DNA from: Ignavibacteria bacterium
GTDB taxonomy: Bacteria > Bacteroidota > Ignavibacteria > Tepidaquicellales > Tepidaquicellaceae
DNA: 48,926 bases
Direction: 5' to 3'
Assembly: GCA_016710985.1 (NCBI GenBank)
Contig: JADJTX010000039.1
Coordinates: 1 to 48,926 of the forward strand
This document shows positions 1-10,081 of this stretch, piece by piece. Below the pieces are notes generated by a model. The model ran no database searches, was not told the DNA's origin, and worked only from the letters and a program-made list of their open reading frames with translations. How positions within the stretch are numbered: position 1 is the stretch's first letter; the number at the start of each line of letters is the position of its first letter. A program made the position numbers and the translations under genes.

Positions 1-675
1 ATTCCGTAGATCAGTCCCATGTCGTGAAATATCGGAAGCCAGGTAACCATTACACTTTCATCATTGTGCGGATGACTTTTGTCAATAATGGCGAGATTAT
101 GTAAAAGATTTCTGGCGATTTACCATTACACCTTTAGGAACACCGGTCGAACCGGAAGTATACTGAAGATAGGCAAGAGTGTCCGGGCTTATATCAGGTT
201 GTTTCCAGTCTTTTGAAAGTTCATTTGAGATCTCATCTGAGTCGATCCATTGTACGCTTTTTAAAAAATTATCTTTAGTAAAATCCTTCTCGAGTTCAGT
301 CTGAATTTCTTTTATTGATAAAGTGACCTTTGCATTGCTGTCTTCGGCGATCGACGAAATTCTCGAAAGCGATTTATTTTTTCCCGGAGGATGCAGAGGA
401 ACGGAGATCACACCGGCATAAAGACATCCGAAAAATGCTGAGATATATTCTGAATCAGAATTATAAATTAAGAGTGCTCTCTCTCCGGCTAAGCCAAGAG
501 ACTGCAGCTTCGCTGCAATACTTTTTGCACGTGTATCAAGTTCTTTATAAGTCAGACTGCCGGCTTCTCTTTCACCGTCAGCGAGAAAAGTGTAAGCAAG
601 CTTTTCCGGTTGATTTTCAGACCGCCATTGTAATAGTTCGACTAATGTATTTGATGTATGCTTTGTATTATTCAT
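1..675 (-). CDS. Fatty acyl-AMP ligase-like adenylate-forming enzyme, 5' part, frameshifted
   Basis: N-terminal part of an adenylate-forming ligase of the FAAL/acyl-CoA synthetase family, which activates fatty acids as acyl-adenylates, often for polyketide or lipopeptide assembly. The gene starts at 675 (MNNTKHTSNTLVELLQWR) and shows the ATP-binding P-loop YTSGSTGVPKGVMV about 180 residues in. The reading frame then breaks near 115. One frame away the protein continues as ARNLLHN ... VTWLPIFHDMGLIYG, which is the FAAL-type continuation and runs off the window at base 1. One surplus base near 115 explains the break. The C-terminal half lies outside the window. The GVMV-N-ARNLLHN order and WLPxFHDMGL motif favour FAAL over a plain acyl-CoA ligase. 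The nearby P450 and short-chain dehydrogenase suggest a biosynthetic locus (inference). Confidence 0.8.
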
Positions 676-721
676 TAAATTTTCTTACCTGATATTCCCT
701 TGAAAGGGAAACCTTAAAATT

Positions 722-2271
722 TTATTTCAATAAAATCATTCTTCTTGTTTCTTTGAAATCACCTGCCTCAAATTTATAAAAATAAATTCCGCTTGATAAA
801 TTGTGACCATTAAATTCAACTTCATAACTTCCGGGATTTTGCTTCTCATTTACTAAAGTAACAACTTCATTTCCCAATGTATTGTAGACTTTCAAAATTG
901 TATTACGGGTATTCATTAAAGAGTAACGAATGACTGTTGTCGGATTAAAAGGATTTGGATAATTTTGCTCCAGATAATTATTAATGGGTACCTGATTTGA
1001 AATTGTATTTATTCCGACAGTCTGTGAATATTTTAGAGTTGTGCAATAACTTGTTGGTCGATTATTCCCTGATCCGGTTACAATTATGTTATCATCTGTC
1101 TTTTGTGATCGAGTATAAGTTGTTATACTCGATCCCGCCCTGATTATATCTCATAGTCCAGATGAGATCCCCGTTTGAATTATATTTAGTTGTCAAATAA
1201 TCACGGTATCCATCAAGATAGGACATCGAACCTCCAAGGTAAGAATTACCGGATTTATCTACTATCAGAGAAGACAGAGTACAGAAAGTATTGAAAGCGC
1301 CATTCTGTGATCTAGACCATAAGAAATCACCATTGGAATTATATTTTATACATGTAATTCTTGCTTTGGTATTGATAACCCGAGACATAGATATTGTCAT
1401 TTGTGTCAACCCCAATACTTTTCGAAGTACCTCCACTGTCATAATAAATTCTAGTCCAGGCAGTTTGTCCATCAGGATTTATCCTGTCGATATAATAATT
1501 TCCATTATTGTTTCCCGTTGTGTATATAATCCCCTTTTTATCAAGAGTAATATCGGTTGGGATATAACTTGCTGTTATTTCACTCCAAACAGTATCGACT
1601 GATACTTTATCAAACTTAATCACAAATCCAATTATTTCAGGCGGATAGTAACTAAAGCCTGTAACATAAAAATAATTATCTTTTCCAAGTGTAATATCAT
1701 TCGCGGTGTCATGGTAATTAAGTCCGTATGAGTAATGTCGTTGCAATTGTAAATCTCCATTAGAAAGATACTTTAAAATACTAAAATCGTCGATACCACC
1801 AACAGAAGTAGTAAGAGTTATGTAAATGCTCCCATCATAATCAATTTTCAAATTGATAGGAGAAAATTGAGCAGATTGTGGTCTTATATATCTCCGAGTC
1901 CATAAAGTATCTCCTGAGGAATTGAACTTCATTACAATTAATACATTACTAAGTCCCTCAAAACCGCAAACTATTATATCCTGATTTATATCAACTGCAA
2001 TCTTTAATCCTAAACTTGAACCGCTTTCAATTCTCGACCACATTTGCTGACCTGACGAATTGTATTTAATTGTTAGTATGCCTAAATTATTTGCATATCC
2101 TGTAACATATATATTTCCTGAATTATCAGAAGCGACATCATTACCCTGACTGGCTCCGTTATAGTTTGCAGCCCATACCTGATTTACTATTTGTGCTAAA
2201 CCGGAATTATATATTACAGCATTGAGCATCATTATTATCAAACTAATATATAATAAATAAAAAACTCTCAT
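722..2271 (-). CDS. Secreted SBBP-type beta-propeller protein with T9SS sorting domain, frameshifted
   Basis: One secreted protein spread over three frames. The first part (2271 to about 1375) has a hydrophobic signal peptide and repeats of the type DNSGNIYVTGY...ILTIKYNSSGQQMWSR, typical of SBBP/beta-propeller repeats. The second frame (about 1375 to 1100) continues with KYNSNGDFLWSRSQNGAF and KSGNSYLGG. The third (about 1100 to 722) has DDNIIVTGSG, a linker NNYLEQNYPNPFNPTTVIRY and a C-terminal sorting domain ending SGIYFYKFEAGDFKETRRMILLK. Each joint needs one base inserted or removed (near 1375 and 1100). The T9SS would export the protein and anchor or release it at the cell surface. No enzymatic domain is seen. 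The intact sorting domain after two breaks argues for assembly indels rather than decay. Confidence 0.8.
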
Positions 2272-2357
2272 TATTTTAACAGATTTTTTTCCATAATGGA
2301 ATTTTCAAATGGAATTTTCATACAATTCTTTAGAAGTAATAATCCGTCCAATCCGCT

Positions 2358-3638
2358 TCAATCGCGTTCAATCCTCAGCTCGAGACTTTCCAATCCTCTC
2401 GAATGAAGCGACTCATGATAATGATGTTGCTCTTTTGCCAGTTTCAAACCCGGAAATCTTTCAATCATTAAATTCAGACTGATCTGTGCTTCAAGCTTTC
2501 CCAGACCAGCACCGATGCAGTGATGAATGCCTCCGCCAAATGAAAGCGGAATGATCTTCTTTCTTTCTATGTCAAGTTCATCGGGATTTTCAAATCTCCC
2601 CGGGTCGCGGTTTCCTGCGCCCAGTATGCAAATTACCTGTATGCCTTTTTTAATCTCTTTTCCTCCTATGATCTCATCATCGTGAGCTCTTCTGCCCGTG
2701 AACTGTGCAGGTGAATCGTACCTTAGAAATTCATCTATCGCATTTTCCAAAGCAAGGATTATTTTTAACTTCTCAAACTGTTCCGGATTTGTTAACAATG
2801 CATAAATTGAATTTGTGATCAGATTCTTTGGAGCTTCGTGCGCATCCATTATCATCAAAACTAACGTTGAAATGATCTCTTCCTTTGTTAAATGATCATC
2901 TTTATCCCGGATAGTAATTAACTTACTGATCAGATCCTCTTTCGGATTAAGAGTCTTTTCTTCAACGACCTTTCTGAAATAATCTTTGATCTCATCAGCG
3001 CACTTATAAATGTATTTCAAGTCATCGGCAGTGAATTGATTTGTCACTACATCAAGTGTCCTGACTATCTGTGACGACCATTTTTCAATTATATCCCTGT
3101 CTTCAGCCGGAATTCCAAAGAGTTCTGCAATTGTAATGGTGGCTAAAGGATAAGAATATTCGCTGATAAATTCAAAACCTCCGGGATCAATTTTATCAAG
3201 CAGATACTTAGCTGCTGATTCGATCTGAGGCTTCATGTTCATAGCCACTTTCGGTGAAAACGCCTTATTCAAAAAATTCCTGATCCGGGTATGATCAGGC
3301 GGATCCAAAAAAGTTACCCAGTGCTGACGCATTTGAGTAAGCGAATTTAGTTTGTGATAATATTTTGAATCTTCCTTTATCTTTCCGAATTTGTTTCCTC
3401 TGCCGAACTTTTTACTGGTCAGTACATTAGATATATCGTCATATTTGGTGAGTATCCAAAGATCTTCCGAAAGAAAACCTGTCGGAGATTTCATCAAGAA
3501 TACAGGATCGTAATTCCTCAGCTGATGATAAACCGGATATGGATTGTCAATATTTTTTCCCTCAGAAAGAGTTTTGAATAAATTAAATTCTTCGTTTATT
3601 AGATTTACCTCATTTTCTAATGCCGTGACACTGTTCAT
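2358..3638 (-). CDS. Cytochrome P450
   Basis: Intact 426-residue bacterial soluble P450. The heme-binding loop SFGGGIHHCIGAGLGKLEAQ places the thiolate cysteine at residue 374. The K-helix ExxR is seen in DEFLRYDSPAQF, and the I-helix motif reads MIMDAHEAPKN, where the usual AGxET is DAHEA. The threonine used for oxygen activation is therefore replaced (A-P at that place), as in some P450s with unusual chemistry. There is no membrane anchor. No ferredoxin or ferredoxin reductase lies in the window, so electron partners must be elsewhere. It lies between a T9SS protein and a short-chain dehydrogenase, all on the minus strand, and near an acyl-AMP ligase. Substrate unknown; polyketide or fatty acid hydroxylation is only a guess from context. 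Confidence 0.95.
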   Translation of the reverse strand: MNSVTALENEVNLINEEFNLFKTLSEGKNIDNPYPVYHQLRNYDPVFLMKSPTGFLSEDLWILTKYDDISNVLTSKKFGRGNKFGKIKEDSKYYHKLNSLTQMRQHWVTFLDPPDHTRIRNFLNKAFSPKVAMNMKPQIESAAKYLLDKIDPGGFEFISEYSYPLATITIAELFGIPAEDRDIIEKWSSQIVRTLDVVTNQFTADDLKYIYKCADEIKDYFRKVVEEKTLNPKEDLISKLITIRDKDDHLTKEEIISTLVLMIMDAHEAPKNLITNSIYALLTNPEQFEKLKIILALENAIDEFLRYDSPAQFTGRRAHDDEIIGGKEIKKGIQVICILGAGNRDPGRFENPDELDIERKKIIPLSFGGGIHHCIGAGLGKLEAQISLNLMIERFPGLKLAKEQHHYHESLHSRGLESLELRIERD

Positions 3639-3893
3639 TTATTAGTAAATGGATGGTTAAAAGTTGTTTCCGCAACATTTAAAATGATTATATACTTATA
3701 ACTTAAATTAGGTTAATTAAAAAATTTATTCAAGACATTAGACTAACCGTTGGCAGAAGATTGTATACAATAATATAGTCGGGAAATTTGATTATTTACG
3801 GTTTAGAAAAGTTCACGGACAGATAATACTGGTGTCATTTTAGGAATGCAATTAAACTTTCAAACTTAACTGAAAAATTAACATGGACGTAAT

Positions 3894-4617
3894 CTAAATA
3901 TCCTTTACTGACAAAGCGACCTTTTCAAATTTTCCCGGATTTTTAATAATATACAGCAGCTTTTTAGCAACATCAGCAGGTTTGGCAAGCTCGTTTTTTT
4001 CGTGAAATTCTATGAACTGTCCGACCATACTGAAATCATCCGGCGAGACTCCCCGTATATGAGTCTGCATTTGTGTATCAACTACGCCCGGACCAACAGA
4101 AAATATATGAACCGGATTTTCGGGATGTTTTAATTTCTGCTCAACATCTGTGACTTCACTTATCATTGCCAGTGCTGCCTTAGTTGCGCAATATGTTGAC
4201 CATGACTCAATAGGTCTGTATGCTGCGCCTGAACTTATATTCATGATTATTTTTTTACAGTTAACTGACTGATATTTCATCAGAAAATTATTCATTAGCA
4301 AACTCGGGCTTACAATGTTTACATTATAATTTTCAATAATATTGTCAGAAGTTCTCCTGCCTAAATGGACAATTTCGCTTGCGGATGCGGAATTATTTAC
4401 CAATACCAATGATTTGGGATTCTTAAATTCTGGAAAATCAAAAAACTTAACTTTATTAAGGTCTTTCAGATCAATTTCAAAATGTTCAAAGTTATGGCTT
4501 TCAATTTCATTTGATCGTGAAAAGTCCGTAAACAAAATTATCTTTGCTTTCTAAAAGCAGCTCAGCAAGAGCGTTTCCTATGCCTCTGCTTGTTCCTGTA
4601 ATAAAATAGTAATTCAT
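3894..4617 (-). CDS. Short-chain dehydrogenase/reductase, frameshifted near N-terminus
   Basis: NAD(P)-dependent SDR. The start at 4617 gives MNYYFITGTSRGIGNALAELLLESKDNFVYG, with the Rossmann nucleotide motif TGxxxGIG. The frame breaks near 4525 in a CTTTTC stretch and resumes as FSRSNEIESHNFEHFEIDL. Downstream are the NNSA(S) motif (LVLVNNSASASE) and the catalytic Ser and Tyr-x-x-x-Lys (NISSGAAYRPIESWSTYCATKAA). Total about 240 residues, the normal length of a classical SDR. The N-terminus and overall pattern resemble the sepiapterin reductase/benzil reductase branch (YueD-like), but the substrate cannot be fixed. The gene is followed by the P450 on the same strand after about 255 bases that hold no gene. 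The shift is a single base, so an assembly error is likely. Confidence 0.85.
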
Positions 4618-4623
4618 GTTTTT

Positions 4624-4677
4624 AGATTTGTAAGATTCATAAGATTCATAAGATTCATAAGATTTGTAAGATATAAA
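4624..4677. repeat. 9-base tandem repeat array, unit AGATTCATA
   Basis: Six adjoining 9-base units (AGATTTGTA, AGATTCATA three times, AGATTTGTA, AGATATAAA) directly upstream of the SDR start. Its complement resembles the array at 4841-4920, so the two could pair across about 160 bases of AT-rich spacer that holds no gene. Confidence 0.9.
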
Positions 4678-4840
4678 AGATTACTTGCTGTAAGCTAAAT
4701 AGGATATTTAACGTATTTTAAATTTAGTAAATTTGTAAAAGTAAATTTGATTTTTGAAGTTCTCAAAAATAATTTTTAAATATTAGGATCGTAATTTAAT
4801 ATTACAAAGCAAATTAGAATACCGGACAATTAGACATATA

Positions 4841-4920
4841 ATCTAAAATCTTATAAATCTTATAAATCTTATAAATCTTATAAATCTTATAAACTTATAA
4901 ATCTTATAAATCTTACAAAT
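4841..4920. repeat. 9-base tandem repeat array, unit ATCTTATAA
   Basis: About eight copies of ATCTTATAA, one of them shortened near 4890, ending four bases before the pepT start codon. Complementary in pattern to the array at 4624-4677 (TTATAAGAT against CATAAGATT). It occupies the leader position of pepT. Confidence 0.9.
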
Positions 4921-4923
4921 ATT

Positions 4924-6164
4924 ATGAATCATTTCACTTGTCTTGAAAGATTTCTTCGTTATGTAAAAATTGACACTCAGTCGGATCATGATTCATTAAC
5001 TAATCCTTCCACGGAAAAGCAAAAAGACCTTGGCAAAGTTTTGGTGATGGAACTTAAAGAAATGGGAATCAAAGATGCAGAGCTCGATGAATTCGGCTAT
5101 GTGTATGCAACAATTGCATCCAATACAAATAAGCGAGTACCTGTTGTTTGCTTTTGCTCGCATATGGATACGTCACCGGATCTTTACAGGAAAAAAATGT
5201 AAATCCTGTGATACATAAGAATTATAAAGGAGGTGATATTGTTCTACCGAAAGATAAAACCCAGATAATAAAATTCTCTGAACATCCGCAATTGAAGACA
5301 CAAATTGGAAATGACATAATTACGACTGACGGAACTACACTTCTTGGTGCGGATAATAAAGCCGGAATCGCCGAAATTATGGACGCTGCAAATTATTTAA
5401 TGACACATCCTGAGATCAAACACGGGAAAATCAGAATTCTCTTTACACCGGATGAGGAAGTCGGCAGGGGAGTTGATAAACTGGATATGAAAAAGCTTGG
5501 CTCAGAGATCGGATATACAATTGACGGCGCTGATCTTGGGTCAGTAGAAGATGAAACTTTCTCTGCAGATTCATTAACAATAAAAATTAAAGGGTTTAAT
5601 ATTCATCCCGGTTTTGCCAAAGATCAGATGGAAAATGCAATTAAGATCTGCAGTGAAATTATTTTAAAACTTCCCAAAGATTCACTTTCGCCTGAAACAA
5701 CGGAAGGAAAGGAAGGATTTATTCACCCGGTTTCGCTGAAAAGTGAAGTTGATTCTGCAACTTTAAAATTCATAATCAGAGATTTTAAAACGGAAGGATT
5801 AAAAAGAAAAGAAGATCTGATAAAAAATATTACCGAGGATGTTTTGAGTAATTTTAAAAGATCCAAATATGAAATTAAGATAGAAGAGTCTTACAGGAAC
5901 ATGAAAGAAATTCTTGATAAAAATCCTGATATAATTAACAATGCAATTGAAGCAATAAAAAGAGCCGGATTAAAACCCAAGCTTGATTCAATAAGAGGAG
6001 GCACTGACGGCTCAAGACTTTCATTTATGGGGCTTCCGTGTCCTAATATTTTCGCCGGTGAGCATGCATTCCATTCTACACTTGAATGGGTTTCAGTACA
6101 GGATATGGAAAAAGCTGTTGAGACTATCATTAATTTATGTATGATATGGGAAGAGAAGAGTTAA
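4924..6164 (+). CDS. pepT: Peptidase T (tripeptide aminopeptidase), frameshifted
   Basis: M20B zinc aminopeptidase that removes the N-terminal residue from tripeptides in the cytoplasm. The first frame (4924 to about 5195) carries RFLRYVKIDTQSD and the zinc-binding HMDTSPD. The second carries KNVNPVIHKNYKGGDIVLP, the bridging aspartate in TTLLGADNKAGIAEI, the catalytic glutamate pair in FTPDEEVGRGVDKL, and the last zinc histidine in GEHAFHSTLEWVSV. All metal ligands are present and the length, about 413 residues, is normal. The break falls in a run of seven A at about 5190-5196; adding one A restores RKKNVNPV. A conserved housekeeping-type enzyme broken at a homopolymer is strong evidence for an assembly indel. 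The stop codon lies inside the first unit of the following 9-base repeat. Confidence 0.93.
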
Positions 6165-6251
6165 GTTCATTAAGTTCATTAAGTTCATTAAGTTCATTAA
6201 GTTCATTAAGTTCATTAAGTTCATTAAGTTCATTAAGTTCATTAAGTTAAT
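6162..6251. repeat. 9-base tandem repeat array, unit TAAGTTCAT
   Basis: Nine identical copies of TAAGTTCAT from 6162, then TAAGTTAAT. The first TAA is the stop codon of pepT. No inverted partner is seen nearby. Confidence 0.95.
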
Positions 6252-6340
6252 AAGTTTAGTAAAATGAGTTTGAAAGTTACATAAGAAATGCCGGAAAAAA
6301 TAAATTCTGATATACTCAACATTGTACACTGGAAAAATAG

Positions 6341-6487
6341 AACACGGATAACGTATATTGAGCTGAAAAATAACGGATTTTTTTTGATTGTAAAAATATT
6401 CAATTTGAAACTAACTTATTTATTGTATTTTTTTAATTTTTCTCATAATTATCAGCGAATATCCGCAAAATCTGTGTTATCCGTGTT
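6341..6487. mobile_element. MITE-like palindromic element
   Basis: Perfect 12-base inverted termini: AACACGGATAAC at 6341 and GTTATCCGTGTT at 6476. Extra inner symmetry is seen around GCGAATATCCGC at 6454. It carries no gene and is about 147 bases long. It fills most of the gap between pepT and the next gene. No transposase that could move it is in the window. Confidence 0.55.
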
Positions 6488-6600
6488 GCCAAAAAAACAT
6501 CGTGTACAAAGTATACTCAAGTAATTAACGATTAACTATTGTAAATTAAAATCAATATAACTAACTTTTATGGAATCAAATAAATGATAAGGAGGTCAAT

Positions 6601-8544
6601 ATGAAAAATTTCGACAAGGTTTTCTTCCTCTCGCTTGTAATTTCTCTGTTAACTGTTTATACAAATTCATATTCGCAACTAAGTGGTAATTATATTATCG
6701 GACCGGGTGGAAATTATGCAACAATTAATTCTGCAGTTAATGATTTAGTTAATGACGGTGTTAATGGTCCTGTAATTTTCAACATCAAACCCGGAAGTTA
6801 TTATGAATCTGTAAATATAAATGTTGTATCAGGAACAAGCTTAACAAATACCGTAACCTTTAAATCACAATCCGGTGTTGCCGACGATGTTATATGGTAT
6901 TCAATTAAATCCGATACCAATAATTTCGCTTTAAGAATTAACGGAGCGGATTTTTTAACATTCAGGAATCTGACTTTTACCGGAGATTCCATCGGAAATC
7001 AACAGAGAAAGATAGTTGAATTATTTGACAACTCGAATAATATCAGTTTTCTTTACAATGTATTTAAAACTAACAATACATTCATTTCCTCTACATTCCT
7101 TATTTATAGTAATTCAGCATATTGCAATGATTTGAAAATTATAGGAAATTCTTTTTCCGCAACCGGTCAAGTTGGATACCGTGTAAACCGCGAAGGTATA
7201 AAATTAGAAGGCTACCCGGGATTGATTCGTACTCAGATCTCGAATAATGTTTTCACGGATTTGTCTTCAGCCATAACCGTTTACAATTCTGAATCTCTTT
7301 TGATTGAAAAAAATACAATTAAAATGGGAAACATTTCAAGTATGAATTTTGGAATTTTTTTGTACAACTGCACGGAATACACAAGAGTTTTAAAAAACCG
7401 CATCACATCTGCTTATGCATGCGGTTCTACAAACGTCGGCTATTCTTTGCTTACTTATTATTGTTTAAATTCCTTAATTGCCAATAATTTTATTCTATTT
7501 GAAGGAGGTTCGGTAGCAGTTCTAAGCATTAACAATATAAATCAGAGATTTATTCATAATACAATCGCCAGTTTCGGAGGTTTATGTCCTAATAATCTGG
7601 GTATTTATAATTGCGATTCCGTGACCCTGAAGAATAATATATATGTTAATTTTAATACAGATCCTTTAAGTCCCGGTGTTCCGTATACTATTTCAAATAC
7701 AACATTTACATCAGACAATAATAATTTTTATTATCATGCGCCATATATCGCCAGGTATAATGAAGTGAATATTCCGAATTTAGAAGCATGGACGTCAATT
7801 TCCGGCAAAGACCAAAATTCAAAAGCCGAGGAAGTATCCTTTGTTTCTCCAATAGATCTTCATTTGGAAGGATATTCTATCAGTGACTATGATCTTAAAG
7901 GAATTCCCGATTCCGAAGTTGTGGATGACATTGACGGAAACCGGCGTGATCCTTTTTACCCTACAAAAGGTGCTGATGAACCGTTCTATCCGGACAATAT
8001 TTCTGTTAGTTTATCAATTTATATTGAGGGGTTTTATGATCCTTTTTCAAATACTCAGATTCAGGATACGGTTACTTGTTACCTGAGGTCTTCTTCGGCT
8101 CCGTACGACATTGTTGATTCATCCGCAGCTGTATTGATAACCGAAGGAAAATCTTCTTTAAGATTTTTTAATGCTCCGACCGGAAATTATTACTTAACTG
8201 TAAAACACAGAAACAGTCTTGAAACATGGAGCAAAAACGGAGGTGAATCTCTGACAAGAGGTGAATTTGCAGCTTATGATTTTACTTATTCCATTGCACA
8301 GGCATATGGAAATAATCTAGTACTTAAAGGAAGCGAATATTGTGCTTACAGTGGAGATATAAATCAGGATGGCGCTATTGACCTTACTGATGTCATCGCG
8401 GTTTATAACAGTTCAAACAGCTTTTTAACCGGATACGTAACGCTGGATGTGAACGGAGATTCAGTTGTAGATCTGCAGGATGTTGTTATAGTTTATAATA
8501 ATACAGTTAAATTTATTCTGACAAAAGACCATAGACAATTTTAA
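6601..8544 (+). CDS. Secreted parallel beta-helix protein with dockerin-like C-terminal module
   Basis: 647 residues. Signal peptide MKNFDKVFFLSLVISLLTVYTNSYS, then GNYATINSAVNDL, the usual entry of pectate-lyase-like right-handed beta-helix proteins, and many short Asn-rich turns (residues about 100-400) that fit such a fold. From about residue 470 follows a beta-rich module with YYLTVKHRNSLETWSK and QAYGNN. Then come two EF-hand-like calcium loops (DINQDGAIDLTD and DVNGDSVVDLQD), as in type I dockerin repeats. There is no T9SS sorting domain. The same module ends the proteins at 14740 and 28010. A strong ribosome site (AAGGAGG) lies 7 bases before the ATG. Probably extracellular; substrate or partner unknown. 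Confidence 0.85.
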   Translation: MKNFDKVFFLSLVISLLTVYTNSYSQLSGNYIIGPGGNYATINSAVNDLVNDGVNGPVIFNIKPGSYYESVNINVVSGTSLTNTVTFKSQSGVADDVIWYSIKSDTNNFALRINGADFLTFRNLTFTGDSIGNQQRKIVELFDNSNNISFLYNVFKTNNTFISSTFLIYSNSAYCNDLKIIGNSFSATGQVGYRVNREGIKLEGYPGLIRTQISNNVFTDLSSAITVYNSESLLIEKNTIKMGNISSMNFGIFLYNCTEYTRVLKNRITSAYACGSTNVGYSLLTYYCLNSLIANNFILFEGGSVAVLSINNINQRFIHNTIASFGGLCPNNLGIYNCDSVTLKNNIYVNFNTDPLSPGVPYTISNTTFTSDNNNFYYHAPYIARYNEVNIPNLEAWTSISGKDQNSKAEEVSFVSPIDLHLEGYSISDYDLKGIPDSEVVDDIDGNRRDPFYPTKGADEPFYPDNISVSLSIYIEGFYDPFSNTQIQDTVTCYLRSSSAPYDIVDSSAAVLITEGKSSLRFFNAPTGNYYLTVKHRNSLETWSKNGGESLTRGEFAAYDFTYSIAQAYGNNLVLKGSEYCAYSGDINQDGAIDLTDVIAVYNSSNSFLTGYVTLDVNGDSVVDLQDVVIVYNNTVKFILTKDHRQF

Positions 8545-8593
8545 GGCTTTTAAAAGCAGAAAAAAAAATATTAATTTCGTACGGTAATAATAA

Positions 8594-9621
8594 ATGGCTG
8601 AATTTTACGTTGACGGAGACATCTCACTAGCTGAAACTCTTCCATCACTATTTTATACTGAGGAAAAATACTTTGAACTCTCCAGAGATAAGATCTTTTC
8701 AAGAACATGGCAATATGCCTGTGACAGTGAGACTGTAAAGATGCCGGGTCAGATACATCCGTTTTATCTGCTTGAAAATTATCTGGACGAACCTTTGATC
8801 TTAACACGCGATAAGAATGACCGCCTTCATTTACTTTCAAATGTCTGCACACACAGGGGAAATATTCTTGTTGAAGGAAACTGCATTGAAAGCAAAATTA
8901 CCTGCAGATATCACGGAAGAAGATTTGAGCTCGATGGTAAATTCATCTCAATGCCTGAATTTAATGAAGTAAAAAATTTCCCTTCCAAAAAAGATGATCT
9001 TCCTGAAATTCCTTTTAATACGTGGGAAAAATATTTGTTCGCTTCACTAAATCCTGTTTCACCTGTGCAAAATTTCATCGGTGACATGTGTTCGAGAATG
9101 TCCTGGCTGCCGCTTGAAGAATTTGTCTTCGACCCTGCCCGTTCAAGAGATTATCTTGTGAAAGCTCACTGGGCTCTGTATTGTGAGAATTATCTCGAAG
9201 GTTTTCACATTCCTTATGTTCATAACAGTCTGAATGCAGCTTTGGATTATTCAGGTTATAAAACCGAACTATTCAGATATTCGAATTTGCAGACAGGAAT
9301 TGCAAAGAACGGTGAAGACTGTTTTGATCTACCGGGGGATTCACCGGACTTCGGACAAAACATTTCAGCTTATTACTTCTGGATCTTTCCTAACATAATG
9401 TTTAACTTTTATCCGTGGGGTTTGTCAATTAATGTTGTGCGTCCTCTTAAACCTGATCTGACAAAAGTTGACTGGATAAAGTTGAAAGAGAAGATGAATC
9501 AATAGTGGAGAATGTTCAGAGAGGTGTAAAATCCCGGAGCTATGACCGGGGAAGGTATTCAGTTAAGAGAGAAACAGGAACACATCATTTCCACAGACTG
9601 ATTGCGGAGTTCATAGGCTAG
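8594..9621 (+). CDS. Rieske-type aromatic ring-hydroxylating oxygenase alpha subunit, frameshifted at 3' end
   Basis: Rieske non-heme iron oxygenase, which uses electrons from a reductase to oxygenate aromatic rings or quaternary amines. The [2Fe-2S] ligands are in CTHRG (residues about 91-95) and CRYHGRRF. The catalytic iron ligands are in NYLEGFHIPYVHNSL (His-x4-His). The main frame ends at 9505 with an abnormal tail. One frame away the natural C-terminus reads EREDESIVENVQRGVKSRSY ... THHFHRLIAEFIG and stops at 9621. The break lies at about 9480-9495. Total length is then about 342 residues, somewhat short but normal for the single-component-type alpha subunits (carnitine or choline monooxygenase-like). 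No reductase or ferredoxin gene is adjacent. Confidence 0.9.
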
Positions 9622-9652
9622 TGATTTTTATCAAAGTTCAAAATATTTTAAC

Positions 9653-10081
9653 ATGCTAAGCTCATACGTATTAGTCTTTATTCAGCTTGCGTGTATCATT
9701 TTTATTATTCTTACAGGCGATATTCTACCATCTGAAATATTTCTGCTGATTCCGGGAATTGTATTCGTAATAATTTCTTTCCTGTCAATGGCGGAAATGA
9801 AATTCAGATTTAATATTGTTCCGGAACTGCTTGAAAACTCTTCACTTGTTACATCCGGTCCTTTTAAGTATGTCCGGCATCCGATCTACACTTCAATAAT
9901 ATTCATGATTCTGATCCTTGTAATAAATGATTTCACCTTTCTGAGGTTCGGAGTATGGATAATACTTGTAATTGTCTTAAATATTAAATTAAATTATGAA
10001 GAGAAAATTCTTGCAAGAGAATTTCCCGATTATATAGTTTATAAATCCAAATCTAAAAAACTAATTCCGTTTATTTATTAA
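9653..10081 (+). CDS. Isoprenylcysteine carboxyl methyltransferase-like membrane protein
   Basis: 142 residues, four hydrophobic segments. The C-terminal half has LVTSGPFKYVRHPIYTSIIF followed by YEEKILAREFPDYIVYKSK. This is the SAM-binding signature (RHPxY ... E..L...F...Y) of the ICMT/PEMT integral-membrane methyltransferase superfamily. Substrate unknown in bacteria of this type. It starts 31 bases after the Rieske oxygenase gene on the same strand and may be cotranscribed. Its 3' end overlaps the convergent cytochrome gene by 11 bases. Confidence 0.85.
   Translation: MLSSYVLVFIQLACIIFIILTGDILPSEIFLLIPGIVFVIISFLSMAEMKFRFNIVPELLENSSLVTSGPFKYVRHPIYTSIIFMILILVINDFTFLRFGVWIILVIVLNIKLNYEEKILAREFPDYIVYKSKSKKLIPFIY

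Noticed and set aside
4841..4920. Origin-type iterons
   Set aside because: Period of 9 with AT-only units, no DnaA boxes or replication gene; other loci have the same layout with different units.
5190..5203. Programmed frameshift in pepT (run of seven A)
   Set aside because: pepT is not known to use frameshifting and many unrelated genes here show single-base breaks; an assembly indel is simpler.
6135..6329. Minus-strand frame with LMNLMNLMNL
   Set aside because: Translation of the TAAGTTCAT array only.
8571..8852. Minus-strand frame over the Rieske oxygenase start
   Set aside because: Lies opposite the conserved [2Fe-2S] domain; shadow frame.
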